This document shows positions 5,628 to 13,762 of a stretch of 40,612 nt of DNA, piece after piece. Within the stretch, counting starts at the first letter, position 1. Each line of letters opens with the position of its first letter. Position numbers and translations under genes: made by a program. Under the pieces are notes generated by a model. The model saw only the letters and a program-made list of their open reading frames with translations. It was not told the origin of the DNA and ran no database searches. The DNA comes from JAGHAJ01 sp964559865 [NCBI: uncultured Synergistota bacterium] (GTDB taxonomy: Bacteria > Synergistota > JAGHAJ01): the NCBI GenBank assembly GCA_964559865.1, contig CAZLJD010000001.1, positions 1 to 40,612 of the forward strand. Direction: 5' to 3'.

Positions 5628-7691
5628 ATGCAACAAAATGAAAGCCACCACTCCAAAAAGATCCCCGGGGTCGTGTGGACAGTGGTCTATTTTCTACCAT
5701 GGAGTGTTTACTGGATAGTAAGCCCCATCAGTGCTTTGCTGGGAACTCTCTTGCCCTTGGCTATAAGTAGCGTCCTTGTGGTAATACAGATCAAAAATCA
5801 CGAGAAAAATCCAATAAACATTGCATCATTCATCTACTTTTGCATAACCACCGTAGGGTTGATAGTATTTAACACAGACATTTTCATCAGAAAGAGTGGA
5901 GTCTTAGGGTTCTTTGCACTGTTCTTGATGGCACTCATCTCCCTGATAGTAAAAACCCCTTACACACTCGCAATCTCAAAGAAGGACTACCCCGAGCTCT
6001 ATTGGAAAGATGAATCCTTTATTGCCATCAATAACATGCTAACAGGTGTGTGGGTAGCAATATTCTTAGTAAGTTCTATTCTACTTTTAATCCATCCCTC
6101 TCATACAGTACTACTCTTAAACAGCATTATTATCTCTGGAACAATAATATCGTTTGCACTACCTCCAAAGTTGCCGGCATACCTTGCCAAGAAAAAATCA
6201 AGGAAGTACGACTGGAAGATCAATCTTAACATCCAAAGAATGAGAGGAAAAGACGAATATGACGTCATCGTCGTTGGCTCCGGTATAGGAGGACTAACCT
6301 GTGCATCTATTCTATCAAAAGAAGGCTACAAAACACTGGTAATGGAACAGCATTACGTAGTCGGAGGATACTGTTCCTCTTTTTATAGAATGGGTTTTAC
6401 TTTTAATGTAGGAGTAGAAAACATTAGCGGCGTGGACGATGGAGCTATGAAGTACATTCTAAGTGAACTAAATCTCAAACCAGAAGAGCTCTTCGTAAGA
6501 AACAGCATGAGATTCATATTCAACCAAAAGCAGATAGATGTAAACGGGTCTGATGACTTTAAAAACGCTTTACTAAAAATCTTCCCTGAAGAGGCTCAAA
6601 GTATACATGCATTCTTCGACGATGCTGGCAAAGCCCATGAAGAATGCTACCAAGAAGCCAAAAGGTATGGAGTACCTCTACCACCCGACCTTATAGCAAA
6701 GGTATCAGGCTCAAAAGCACTACTCAATTACCCAAAAGAACACCCCCACTTCTACGACTGGACAAAAAAGACATATAAAGAGAAACTCGATGAATATTTT
6801 AAAAGCAAAGATATAAAGGAATTTTTATGTGCTCTACTTGGGTATCTGGGCACACAACCTGAAGAGACTCTCGCAAGCAACGCACTAACGGCGGTGGTAT
6901 CTTATTACACTAAAGGCGGATACTTCCCTTTGGGCGGGGCCCAGAGGTTAGCAGATACCTTGAAGGAAGTCATAAAAGCCAACGGCGGGAAGGTTCTAAC
7001 ACGCCACATAGTAAATAGAATATTAGTGGAAAGCGGGAGAGTTAAAGGGGTAGAAAGCAAGGGGAACAAATACTTCAGCCCTATCGTTGTAGCCAATGCC
7101 AACGCAAAGACCACATTCCTAAAACTCGTAGGTAAAGAACACTTAGAAGAAAATTTCGTAAGTTACATAGAAAATCTACCCATGTCTCCCTCCGTCTTTA
7201 TGGTGTTCTTGGGTATTGAGGGCGAGCTAACAGAGTACCCCAACATCATCGAAGACATAGATAATGGCTTAAGCATAGTGATAAACTCAAATGCAGATCC
7301 ACTGTTGGCTCCCAAAGGAAAAGCAAGCATAACAATCCTCACAGGTGCCAACTACCACTCCTTTCCAGAGAGAGGTACAAAAGAGTACATGGAAAAGAAG
7401 CGAACAACCACAAATCTTCTTATAGAAAAAGCTGAAAGGCTCATACCTAACCTAAAAAGTCGCATAGTCTTTCAAGATGCCGCAACACCAAAGACATTCG
7501 AAGCCTTCACATCTATGCCTGAAGGGGCAATATATTCCTTCGACCAATCAATCAGCGTCAAAAGACCCTACTTCAAAACACCAATAAAAGGCCTCTACCT
7601 CGCCAGCGCCTCTACATTCCCGGGTGGAGGTATTGAAGCCGTCGCTATATCCGGAACAATATGTGCAAAAGAGATAAGCAATACATGGTAA
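5628..7691 (+). CDS. Membrane-anchored phytoene desaturase/RetSat-like FAD oxidoreductase
   Basis: 687 residues from ATG 5628, with AAGGGGGT as ribosome site. The first ~200 residues form six or so membrane helices. One stretch (TPYTLAISKKDYPELYWKDE, then FIAINNMLTGVWVAIF) recalls small septation-protein-like membrane families. From about residue 215 a soluble NAD(P)/FAD-binding amine-oxidase-like domain follows, with GSGIGGLTCASILSKEG as the dinucleotide fold and the closing GLYLASASTFPGGGIEAVAISG typical of CrtI, RetSat and phytoene dehydrogenases. The family removes or adds hydrogens on polyenes or isoprenoids. The fusion to a multi-span membrane domain is unusual; it would hold the enzyme at the bilayer next to its lipid substrate. 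No crtB or other carotenoid gene is nearby, so a carotenoid role is unproven. Confidence 0.82.
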   Translation: MQQNESHHSKKIPGVVWTVVYFLPWSVYWIVSPISALLGTLLPLAISSVLVVIQIKNHEKNPINIASFIYFCITTVGLIVFNTDIFIRKSGVLGFFALFLMALISLIVKTPYTLAISKKDYPELYWKDESFIAINNMLTGVWVAIFLVSSILLLIHPSHTVLLLNSIIISGTIISFALPPKLPAYLAKKKSRKYDWKINLNIQRMRGKDEYDVIVVGSGIGGLTCASILSKEGYKTLVMEQHYVVGGYCSSFYRMGFTFNVGVENISGVDDGAMKYILSELNLKPEELFVRNSMRFIFNQKQIDVNGSDDFKNALLKIFPEEAQSIHAFFDDAGKAHEECYQEAKRYGVPLPPDLIAKVSGSKALLNYPKEHPHFYDWTKKTYKEKLDEYFKSKDIKEFLCALLGYLGTQPEETLASNALTAVVSYYTKGGYFPLGGAQRLADTLKEVIKANGGKVLTRHIVNRILVESGRVKGVESKGNKYFSPIVVANANAKTTFLKLVGKEHLEENFVSYIENLPMSPSVFMVFLGIEGELTEYPNIIEDIDNGLSIVINSNADPLLAPKGKASITILTGANYHSFPERGTKEYMEKKRTTTNLLIEKAERLIPNLKSRIVFQDAATPKTFEAFTSMPEGAIYSFDQSISVKRPYFKTPIKGLYLASASTFPGGGIEAVAISGTICAKEISNTW

Positions 7692-7740
7692 AACACACTG
7701 CCAGACCTCTACCTCTCAGTAAAGACTTGTATCGTCAAAT

Positions 7741-7813
7741 TAGGGGAAGCCCCTCATTTGTGAGTTACAACTACGCTGAGTTAAAAGATCCAACCTTAAC
7801 TCAGCAGCCCCTA
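7741..7813 (+). promoter_or_regulatory. Repeat-rich, possibly bistable element upstream of the purine operon
   Basis: The 185-bp gap before the operon holds several interlocking repeats. TAGGGG (7741-7746) can pair with CCCCTA (7808-7813) or, locally, AGGGG with CCCCT at 7750-7754. GCTGAGTTAA (7775-7784) forms a perfect 10-bp stem with TTAACTCAGC (7796-7805). TGAGTTA occurs twice directly (7761, 7777) and once inverted (7797-7803). This can be read as a three-way RNA junction with alternative pairings, or as three copies of a heptamer bound by a regulator just upstream of the promoter at 7832. It could also be a terminator for the desaturase gene, but there is no T tract. Confidence 0.4.
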
Positions 7814-7831
7814 CTATCAAAAAAAAGATTG

Positions 7832-7840
7832 TGCTATAAT
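7832..7840 (+). promoter_or_regulatory. Extended -10 promoter of the purine island
   Basis: TGCTATAAT (7832-7840) is a consensus extended -10 and lies 40-48 bp before the first gene, with AGGAGGTGG as ribosome site at 7864-7872. No -35 is visible at the proper distance, which would fit activator dependence from the repeat cluster just upstream. Confidence 0.6.
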
Positions 7841-7879
7841 TACACATAGACCAAAATCAAATTAGGAGGTGGGGTATTG

Positions 7880-8980
7880 ATGAGGAAGGGCTTTGTAGGG
7901 ATACTGGTAATTTCGTTGATGCTGTTTACAGTCGTACTTGGCGGAACAGCAGTAGCAAAGAAAAATTTCTCAGTAATAATCGTAACAGATGTTGGAGGAC
8001 TGGGGGATAAAAGCTTTAACGATGCAGGGTGGCTGGGAGTACAGATGGCAGTTAAAAAACTCGGAATAAAGGGTAAGTTCATTCAAAGTATGCAACAAAC
8101 AGACTACATCACTAACCTGTCCCTGGCAGCCCAGAGCGCAAATGTAGTAGTTGCACTGGGATTTCTGATGGCAGATGCAACAAAGAAGGTTGCGCCCTTG
8201 TTTCCGCACACAAAGTTCATACTAATTGACTTTCCCGTGAAGGGAATACCAAATCTTGCCACCTATCTTTTCAAGGCAGGGCAGAGTGCATACCTTGCAG
8301 GTATAGTGGCATCCGCTGTAACCAAGACAAAGAAGCTTGGTGTCCTGCAAGGGATGGCAATACCTCCAGTAGTAGCATACACTGCAGGATTCAGGTGCGG
8401 TGTAAAGACATGGAACGCAGCAACAGGCGACCATGTAAGCGTAATTGTGAAAACCGCTGGTGAATTCAACGACCCTGCAAAGGGTAAAGAGCTAACAATG
8501 GCAATGTTTGGACAGGGTGCAGACATCGTATTCAATGTGGCAGGCAATACTGGAACAGGCATATTTGAAGCAGTAAAGGCAATGAACAAAAAGGCTGGTA
8601 TTACTCCAGAGGATGCAAAAGCAGGGAAGAGACCGAAATACTTCGCTATAGGCGTGGATATGAATCAGGATTGGGTCGTGCCAGGTGAGGTGTTGACGAG
8701 TGCGTTAAAGGTAATACCAAATGTAGTGTTCGAAGCCATAAAAGAGGCGTATGAGGGCAAGCTCAAAGGAGGAGTTCACGTAGTCGGATATACAGAGGGA
8801 GCAAGTGGTATTACAGACATGAAGTACACGAAGCAGTTTGTTCCCAAAAAGGCATTGGACATGCTGAAAAAAGCAGAATCCCTGATGAAAAAGAACGCAA
8901 AAGCACTGGACTTCCCACCATTCGTGAAAAATGATGTAGAATTTGCAAAGAACTGGCAGGTACCTGCATCAATGAAGTAA
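7880..8980 (+). CDS. BMP-family substrate-binding protein of purine/nucleoside ABC importer 1
   Basis: 366 residues from ATG 7880 (a TTG at 7877 is also in frame and equally well spaced). A cleavable signal peptide with AVA-K near residue 26 precedes a BMP/PnrA-like domain: FSVIIVTDVGGLGDKSFNDAGW at the N-terminus and the usual sugar-binding-like fold after it. There is no lipobox Cys, unlike the lipoproteins of Firmicutes, so it is probably a soluble periplasmic protein. BMP proteins deliver nucleosides or nucleobases to NupOPQ-type ABC systems. It is first in an operon with the ATPase and two permeases and is separated from them by a hairpin that should raise its relative expression. Confidence 0.88.
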   Translation: MRKGFVGILVISLMLFTVVLGGTAVAKKNFSVIIVTDVGGLGDKSFNDAGWLGVQMAVKKLGIKGKFIQSMQQTDYITNLSLAAQSANVVVALGFLMADATKKVAPLFPHTKFILIDFPVKGIPNLATYLFKAGQSAYLAGIVASAVTKTKKLGVLQGMAIPPVVAYTAGFRCGVKTWNAATGDHVSVIVKTAGEFNDPAKGKELTMAMFGQGADIVFNVAGNTGTGIFEAVKAMNKKAGITPEDAKAGKRPKYFAIGVDMNQDWVVPGEVLTSALKVIPNVVFEAIKEAYEGKLKGGVHVVGYTEGASGITDMKYTKQFVPKKALDMLKKAESLMKKNAKALDFPPFVKNDVEFAKNWQVPASMK

Positions 8981-8989
8981 AATTGCTAC

Positions 8990-9012
8990 AGGAGAGGGGT
9001 CTTCCCTCTCCT
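8990..9012 (+). terminator. Intercistronic attenuator hairpin after SBP 1
   Basis: AGGAGAGGG (8990-8998) and CCCTCTCCT (9004-9012) form a perfect 9-bp stem with a 5-nt loop, followed by AATTT only. It lies between the binding-protein and ATPase genes, 10 bp after the stop. It probably stabilises the upstream mRNA or causes partial termination, giving excess binding protein. Confidence 0.65.
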
Positions 9013-9034
9013 AATTTGAAGGAGGACAATCTCT

Positions 9035-10561
9035 TTGTACGCAGTAGAGCTAAAGGGTATAACGAAGAGGTTTGAGCGTGTCGTTGCAAACGACAGTGTA
9101 GATGTAGAGATAGAGGAAGGGGAGATCCACTCCATTGTGGGAGAAAACGGAGCAGGAAAGTCCACATTGATGAAAGTCCTTTACGGATACTATCCCAAAG
9201 ACAGTGGAGTTATAAAGATATTTGGAAGAGAAATTGAAGAAATGACCCCTCACAAAGCAATATCCCTCGGGATCGGTATGGTGCACCAGGAATTCATGTT
9301 GATACCACCCCTAAAGGTAATAGAAAACATAATACTCGGTTCTGAGCCACGGAAGGGGTTTTTCATAGATGAAAAAAAGGCAAAAAAAGATGTAAGTAAG
9401 CTCATGCAGGAAATGGGCTTTAACATAGATCTGGATATCGAAACAGGCACACTACCCGTCGGCATACAGCAAAAGATAGAAATACTCAAGATCCTCTACA
9501 GAGGTGCAAAGATTCTAATACTTGATGAACCAACAGCAGTCTTAACGCCGCAAGAGGTAGAGGAGCTATTCTCCATATTAAAGAACTTAAAGAAAGCCGG
9601 GAAGACTATCATCCTCATAACTCACAAGTTACAAGAAGTTATAGCTGTATCAGACAGGGTCACGGTAATGAAAGAAGGAAAGGTTGTAGGAAAGAGATTA
9701 ACCAGGGAAACCTCACCTGAAGAGCTTGCAGAGATGATGGTTGGAAGAAAAGTGCTTTTGAAGGTAGAAAAACCTCCACGCAGCAGAGGGAGAAAAGTAG
9801 TAGAAGTAAAAGACATTTGGGTAAGAGACGAAGTAAAAGACATAGACATAGTTAGAGGTGTTACCTTTGACATATACGAAGGCGAAATCGTTGGCATAGC
9901 AGGGGTGGCAGGCAACGGTCAAACAGAGTTGGTAGAAGCCTTAAGTGGTATGAGGAAAATAGAAAGAGGAAGCATAACGATAGACGGCATCGAGATGGCA
10001 AACTGTACGCCAAAAGAGGTAAGACTATCCGGTGTTGCCCACATACCAGAAGACAGAAAAGGTATGGGACTGGTAATGGAATACACAATGGCAGAGAACA
10101 TAACCATGGGCAGACACGACAGAAAGCCGTTCTCCAAAGGAATTACAATGGACAAGTCCTACATGCTGAAAAAAGGTAAGGAGCTTGCAGAAGCGTTTGA
10201 CATAAGGCCACCGGAACCTTCACTCCAAGCAAAATTCTTCTCAGGTGGAAATCAACAAAAAATAATAGTAGCAAGGGAGTTTGACTATCACCCAAAGTTC
10301 CTTATAGCATCACAACCGACCAGAGGATTAGACATAGGAGCAATAGAGTATGTATACAGGTATTTGCTAAAAGCACGAGAAGAAGGAAAAGCTATACTTC
10401 TCATATCAATGGAATTAGAAGAAGTGCTTTCGTTAAGCGATAGATTGCTCGTGATGTTCAACGGAGAAATCGTTGGAAGCTTCGATTCAAAGCAGGGTTT
10501 CGACATATCACTGATAGGAAACCTAATGATGCGGGGAAGGGCATACACAGATGTTCGGTAA
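9035..10561 (+). CDS. NupO-like ABC ATPase (two nucleotide-binding domains), importer 1
   Basis: 508 residues with two tandem ABC domains. Domain 1 has Walker A GENGAGKST, a signature-like segment (VGIQQKIEILKIL) and Walker B LILDEPTAVLT. Domain 2 has the usual degenerate P-loop of this class (GVAGNGQTE), signature FSGGNQQK and an altered Walker B (LIASQPTRGLD). Fused two-domain ATPases of this length belong to the RbsA/YufO group of the carbohydrate and nucleoside importers. Translation starts at TTG 9035, with GGAGG at 9021-9025. It overlaps the next gene by 11 bp. Confidence 0.92.
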   Translation: MYAVELKGITKRFERVVANDSVDVEIEEGEIHSIVGENGAGKSTLMKVLYGYYPKDSGVIKIFGREIEEMTPHKAISLGIGMVHQEFMLIPPLKVIENIILGSEPRKGFFIDEKKAKKDVSKLMQEMGFNIDLDIETGTLPVGIQQKIEILKILYRGAKILILDEPTAVLTPQEVEELFSILKNLKKAGKTIILITHKLQEVIAVSDRVTVMKEGKVVGKRLTRETSPEELAEMMVGRKVLLKVEKPPRSRGRKVVEVKDIWVRDEVKDIDIVRGVTFDIYEGEIVGIAGVAGNGQTELVEALSGMRKIERGSITIDGIEMANCTPKEVRLSGVAHIPEDRKGMGLVMEYTMAENITMGRHDRKPFSKGITMDKSYMLKKGKELAEAFDIRPPEPSLQAKFFSGGNQQKIIVAREFDYHPKFLIASQPTRGLDIGAIEYVYRYLLKAREEGKAILLISMELEEVLSLSDRLLVMFNGEIVGSFDSKQGFDISLIGNLMMRGRAYTDVR

Positions 10562-11612
10562 AGGAAGGCTTGCAGGAGTCATATCCTCCATTATAGCGGT
10601 GAGCGTAGCTTTGATGGTAGGTATGGTATTCGCCCTAATTTCAGGGGGAAACATCGCAAACACATTCAAAGCAATATACATGGGCTCGTTCGGTACCCAG
10701 ATGGGGCTTGCAAGTACCATAAATAACGCCGTCCCACTGATATTCACGGGACTCGCTGTTGCATTGCCCTTTAGAGCAGGATTGTTCAACATAGGTGGAG
10801 CCGGACAGATGTATATGGGAGCTATAGGAGCCGTCCTCGTAGGACTGTATCTGAACCTGCCTTCTATTGTAGAAATAATACTTGCAGTTGGGCTCGGTGC
10901 ATTATTCGGGATGATGTGGGGCATCTTACCAGGCTACCTAAAGGCACGATTTGGGGTTCACGAAGTCATAAACACCATCATGATGAACTACATATCCATA
11001 TACTTCGTGAGATACTTAGTATCAAATGGCCCTTTAAACGGCGTAATGGGAACCGCAAGGACGGTGGTCATACACAAAAGCGCATTCTTCCCTATATTGT
11101 GGGATTACCCAATAAAACCCGTAAGTATAAGTATAGTAATAGCCGTGGTGCTGTGTGGGATCTACTACTGGCTCCTTGAAAGCACAAAGATCGGATTTGA
11201 AATAAAGGCAGTAGGTTACAATCCCAGAGCTGCTGAATACTCTGGAATAAGCGTGAACAAAAACATCATTACTGCAATGGCACTTGGAGGGATTGCAGCG
11301 GGGCTTGCTGGAGCGTGCTTTACGCTCGGAGAGATGCATTTTGTATCAAACGATTTTCCCGTGGAGATGGCATTCACAGGGATAGCAGTAGCACTCCTCG
11401 GGAGAAATAACCCTTACGGCGTAATACCTGCAGCGTTCTTGTTTGCCGCACTTCAAGCGTCAAACCTCCAATTGCAGCTATTTGCCCATGTACCAAAGGA
11501 TGTGGTAAACATTATACAAGGCGTCGTAATCATGTTCGTAGCACTGGACAGAATGATAACTTACCTCCTCACAAAGAAGAAAGGAGGGGTAAAAAGTGCT
11601 GGAGATACTTAA
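10551..11612 (+). CDS. NupP-like ABC permease, importer 1
   Basis: 353 residues, about nine to ten membrane helices, of the branched-chain/ribose permease superfamily (BPD_transp_2). Recognisable segments are NNAVPLIFTGLAVALPFRAGLFNIGGAGQ (N-terminal half) and the cytoplasmic coupling-loop region GFEIKAVGYNPRAAEYSGI, which contacts the ATPase. Partner of the permease encoded next. Overlaps both neighbours, indicating translational coupling. Confidence 0.9.
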   Translation: MFGKGRLAGVISSIIAVSVALMVGMVFALISGGNIANTFKAIYMGSFGTQMGLASTINNAVPLIFTGLAVALPFRAGLFNIGGAGQMYMGAIGAVLVGLYLNLPSIVEIILAVGLGALFGMMWGILPGYLKARFGVHEVINTIMMNYISIYFVRYLVSNGPLNGVMGTARTVVIHKSAFFPILWDYPIKPVSISIVIAVVLCGIYYWLLESTKIGFEIKAVGYNPRAAEYSGISVNKNIITAMALGGIAAGLAGACFTLGEMHFVSNDFPVEMAFTGIAVALLGRNNPYGVIPAAFLFAALQASNLQLQLFAHVPKDVVNIIQGVVIMFVALDRMITYLLTKKKGGVKSAGDT

Positions 11613-12540
11613 CTATACGCTTCTGAACCAAACCATAGTCGCAGCAACACCTCTCGTTCTGGCATCTCTTGGAGGACTGTATTCCGAAAGAACCGGCGTA
11701 GTAAACATAGGTCTGGAAGGGATGATGCTCGCAGGTGCATTCTTTGCAGTCTGGGGTGACTACATAACCGGAAGCCCCTGGATGGGAGTACTATTCGCCA
11801 TAGGCATAGGGGTAGCCCTCGGGCTCATACACGCCATACTCACAGTAACATTCAAGTCCGACCACATAATAAGCGGAACGGCTATTAACATATTCTCCTT
11901 AGGGCTAACAGGGTACCTATTGCTGGTACTTTTCCACACACACGGTAGTACAAGAGAGTCTGTAACCCAGCTACCCTACATAAACTTCCCATCGCTGACA
12001 AAGATACCAGTAGTAGGAAAGTTCATAAATGAAGTCTTCTTCAACCACACACCTATTGTGTACATAGCGCTTGGCCTCGTTATACTAACATGGTTTCTTA
12101 TGTACAAGACACCCTTGGGTTTACACATAAGAGCAGTAGGAGAATACCCAGAAGCTGCGGACAACATGGGCATAAATGTAAACAGAATAAAGTACTTCGG
12201 CGTAATCGTGAGTGGAGCATTAGCGGGCATGGCAGGAGCACAGCTATCCATAGGGGTATTAACACAGTTCGTCCAGGGAATGAGTAGTGGCAGGGGATTC
12301 ATTGCACTTGCCGCAATGATATTTGGAAAGTGGAAGCCCTTCGGAGCAATGTGGGCCAGCCTGCTGTTTGGGTTTGGAACAGCATTAGCAAGCAACCTAC
12401 AGGGCACCAATGTAGCCATACCGAATCAGTTCTTCTTAATGGTGCCATTCATACTTACCATGGTAGTACTTGCAGGCATAGTCGGAAAATCCATCCCACC
12501 AGCGGCAGACGGCAAACCATACGAAAAAGAAAATAAGTAG
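11596..12540 (+). CDS. NupQ-like ABC permease, importer 1
   Basis: 314 residues, highly hydrophobic, second permease of the importer. It shows the family pattern at the N-terminus (PLVLASLGGLYSERTGVVNI) and the coupling loop GLHIRAVGEYPEAADNMGI. GTG 11596 is the start (GGAGGGG just upstream), overlapping the previous gene by 17 bp. Five bases separate its stop from the next start, so importer and catabolic genes form one transcription unit. Confidence 0.9.
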   Translation: MLEILNYTLLNQTIVAATPLVLASLGGLYSERTGVVNIGLEGMMLAGAFFAVWGDYITGSPWMGVLFAIGIGVALGLIHAILTVTFKSDHIISGTAINIFSLGLTGYLLLVLFHTHGSTRESVTQLPYINFPSLTKIPVVGKFINEVFFNHTPIVYIALGLVILTWFLMYKTPLGLHIRAVGEYPEAADNMGINVNRIKYFGVIVSGALAGMAGAQLSIGVLTQFVQGMSSGRGFIALAAMIFGKWKPFGAMWASLLFGFGTALASNLQGTNVAIPNQFFLMVPFILTMVVLAGIVGKSIPPAADGKPYEKENK

Positions 12541-12545
12541 GTGAT

Positions 12546-13313
12546 ATGATGAGCATACAAATCGGTGAGTTCGTTCACCCAACATCGGTAGAGGAAGCCT
12601 TAAGGTACAAAGGTAAACCAGGTGTGATGTTTGTTGCAGGCTCAACAGCAGTAGGGAGGGTAGAAAACCTGAATGCAAAGAAAATGGTAAACTTGCTAAC
12701 CCTTCCCCTTGCATTCATCGAAAAAGAAGGTAACACTATAAGGATAGGGGCAACAACCCCGCTTGACGACATAGAAAACTCACCTGCAATAAAGAGGTAC
12801 CTCCCCGTGTTAGCAGAGACAATAAAACATGTAGCTGCTTGGGGCATAAAAACGATGGCAACAATAGGGGGAGCAATTGCAACTGCTTTCCCGTGGTCCG
12901 ATATAATTCCCACACTACTCGTGTTAGATGCGTCAGTGACGATGAGTAAAAGAGAAGGAAAATTCACACTTCCGCTGGAGGAATTTCTCCCCCAGAGGAT
13001 ACCCATAGTGAAAAACTCCATCATAGAGTTTATAGAGATAAAAATACCTCAAGTAGAGAGGTGGGGCTTTGAGAAATATGCACACAGCTCATTTGACATA
13101 GCAATGCTCAATGTAGCATACATAAAGACAGCAGAAAACTTAAAATTAGCAGTTGGTGCAAGACCAGGTGCTGCAAAGAGGCTAAGGAGCTTTGAAAAAA
13201 CCAAAGATATCCAGGAAGGGATAAAAGAGGCAGAGCTAAAAGATGACGCAAGGGCATCAAAGTGGTGGCGGGAGCAGGTACTGTTATCCAGGCTCAGGGA
13301 GTTGATATCATGA
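12546..13313 (+). CDS. Molybdenum hydroxylase FAD subunit 1 (divergent, YgfM/CoxM type)
   Basis: 255 residues of the FAD-binding middle subunit of xanthine-dehydrogenase-type enzymes. The fold is clear (FVHPTSVEEALRY at the start, IRIGATTPLDDIENS, TIGGAIATA). However, the two flavin-contact motifs differ from the standard: AGSTAV replaces AGGTDL, and GIKTMATIGGAI replaces xIRNxGTIGGNI. E. coli YgfM is also somewhat divergent there. The subunit passes electrons from the 2Fe-2S subunit to an acceptor. Its stop overlaps the next start (ATGA). It may bind flavin weakly or serve a different acceptor than the canonical copy at 20941. Confidence 0.82.
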   Translation: MMSIQIGEFVHPTSVEEALRYKGKPGVMFVAGSTAVGRVENLNAKKMVNLLTLPLAFIEKEGNTIRIGATTPLDDIENSPAIKRYLPVLAETIKHVAAWGIKTMATIGGAIATAFPWSDIIPTLLVLDASVTMSKREGKFTLPLEEFLPQRIPIVKNSIIEFIEIKIPQVERWGFEKYAHSSFDIAMLNVAYIKTAENLKLAVGARPGAAKRLRSFEKTKDIQEGIKEAELKDDARASKWWREQVLLSRLRELIS

Positions 13314-13762
13314 AGGTAAAGATGACAATAAACGGAGAAAAGAAAGTCTTCGAGATAGAAGCATCCGAGAAGCTGGCAGATACTCTCAGAAGATACGGAT
13401 ACACAGAAGTAAAGATAGGTTGTCGTTCAGGAGATTGTGGTAGTTGTACTGTTCTATTCAACGGCAAACCTATTCGTTCATGCTTAAAGTTCACTGCACA
13501 AGCTGAAGGTGCTTACATCGAGACGGTAAAAGCTCTGAATAAAGATGGTATTCATCCACTACAAAAAGCCTTTATAGAAGCTGGAGCTGTGCAGTGTGGA
13601 TTCTGTACACCCGGTATGTTACTAACTGCAAAAGCTCTCTTGGACTTCAAAAAGAAGCCAACGGAAGGAGAGATAAAAGAGGCGTTAAAGGGCAACCTCT
13701 GTAGGTGCACAGGATACAAACAGCAGGTAGATGCCATCATGAAGGTGGTGAACAACAAATGA
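13310..13762 (+). CDS. Molybdenum hydroxylase 2Fe-2S subunit 1
   Basis: 150 residues from ATG 13310, the start that overlaps the upstream TGA; a longer frame beginning at 13262 would overlap 50 bp without a ribosome site. It contains both [2Fe-2S] clusters: the plant-ferredoxin type (GCRSGDCGSCTV...SC) and the helical type (QCGFCTPGM...NLCRCTGY). It transfers electrons between the molybdenum and FAD subunits. Confidence 0.93.
   Translation: MKVKMTINGEKKVFEIEASEKLADTLRRYGYTEVKIGCRSGDCGSCTVLFNGKPIRSCLKFTAQAEGAYIETVKALNKDGIHPLQKAFIEAGAVQCGFCTPGMLLTAKALLDFKKKPTEGEIKEALKGNLCRCTGYKQQVDAIMKVVNNK

Noticed and set aside
7700-7877. Purine-class riboswitch in front of the purine operon
   Set aside because: The conserved junction sequences of guanine/adenine riboswitches are not present; only unassigned repeats were found, and the promoter lies downstream of them.
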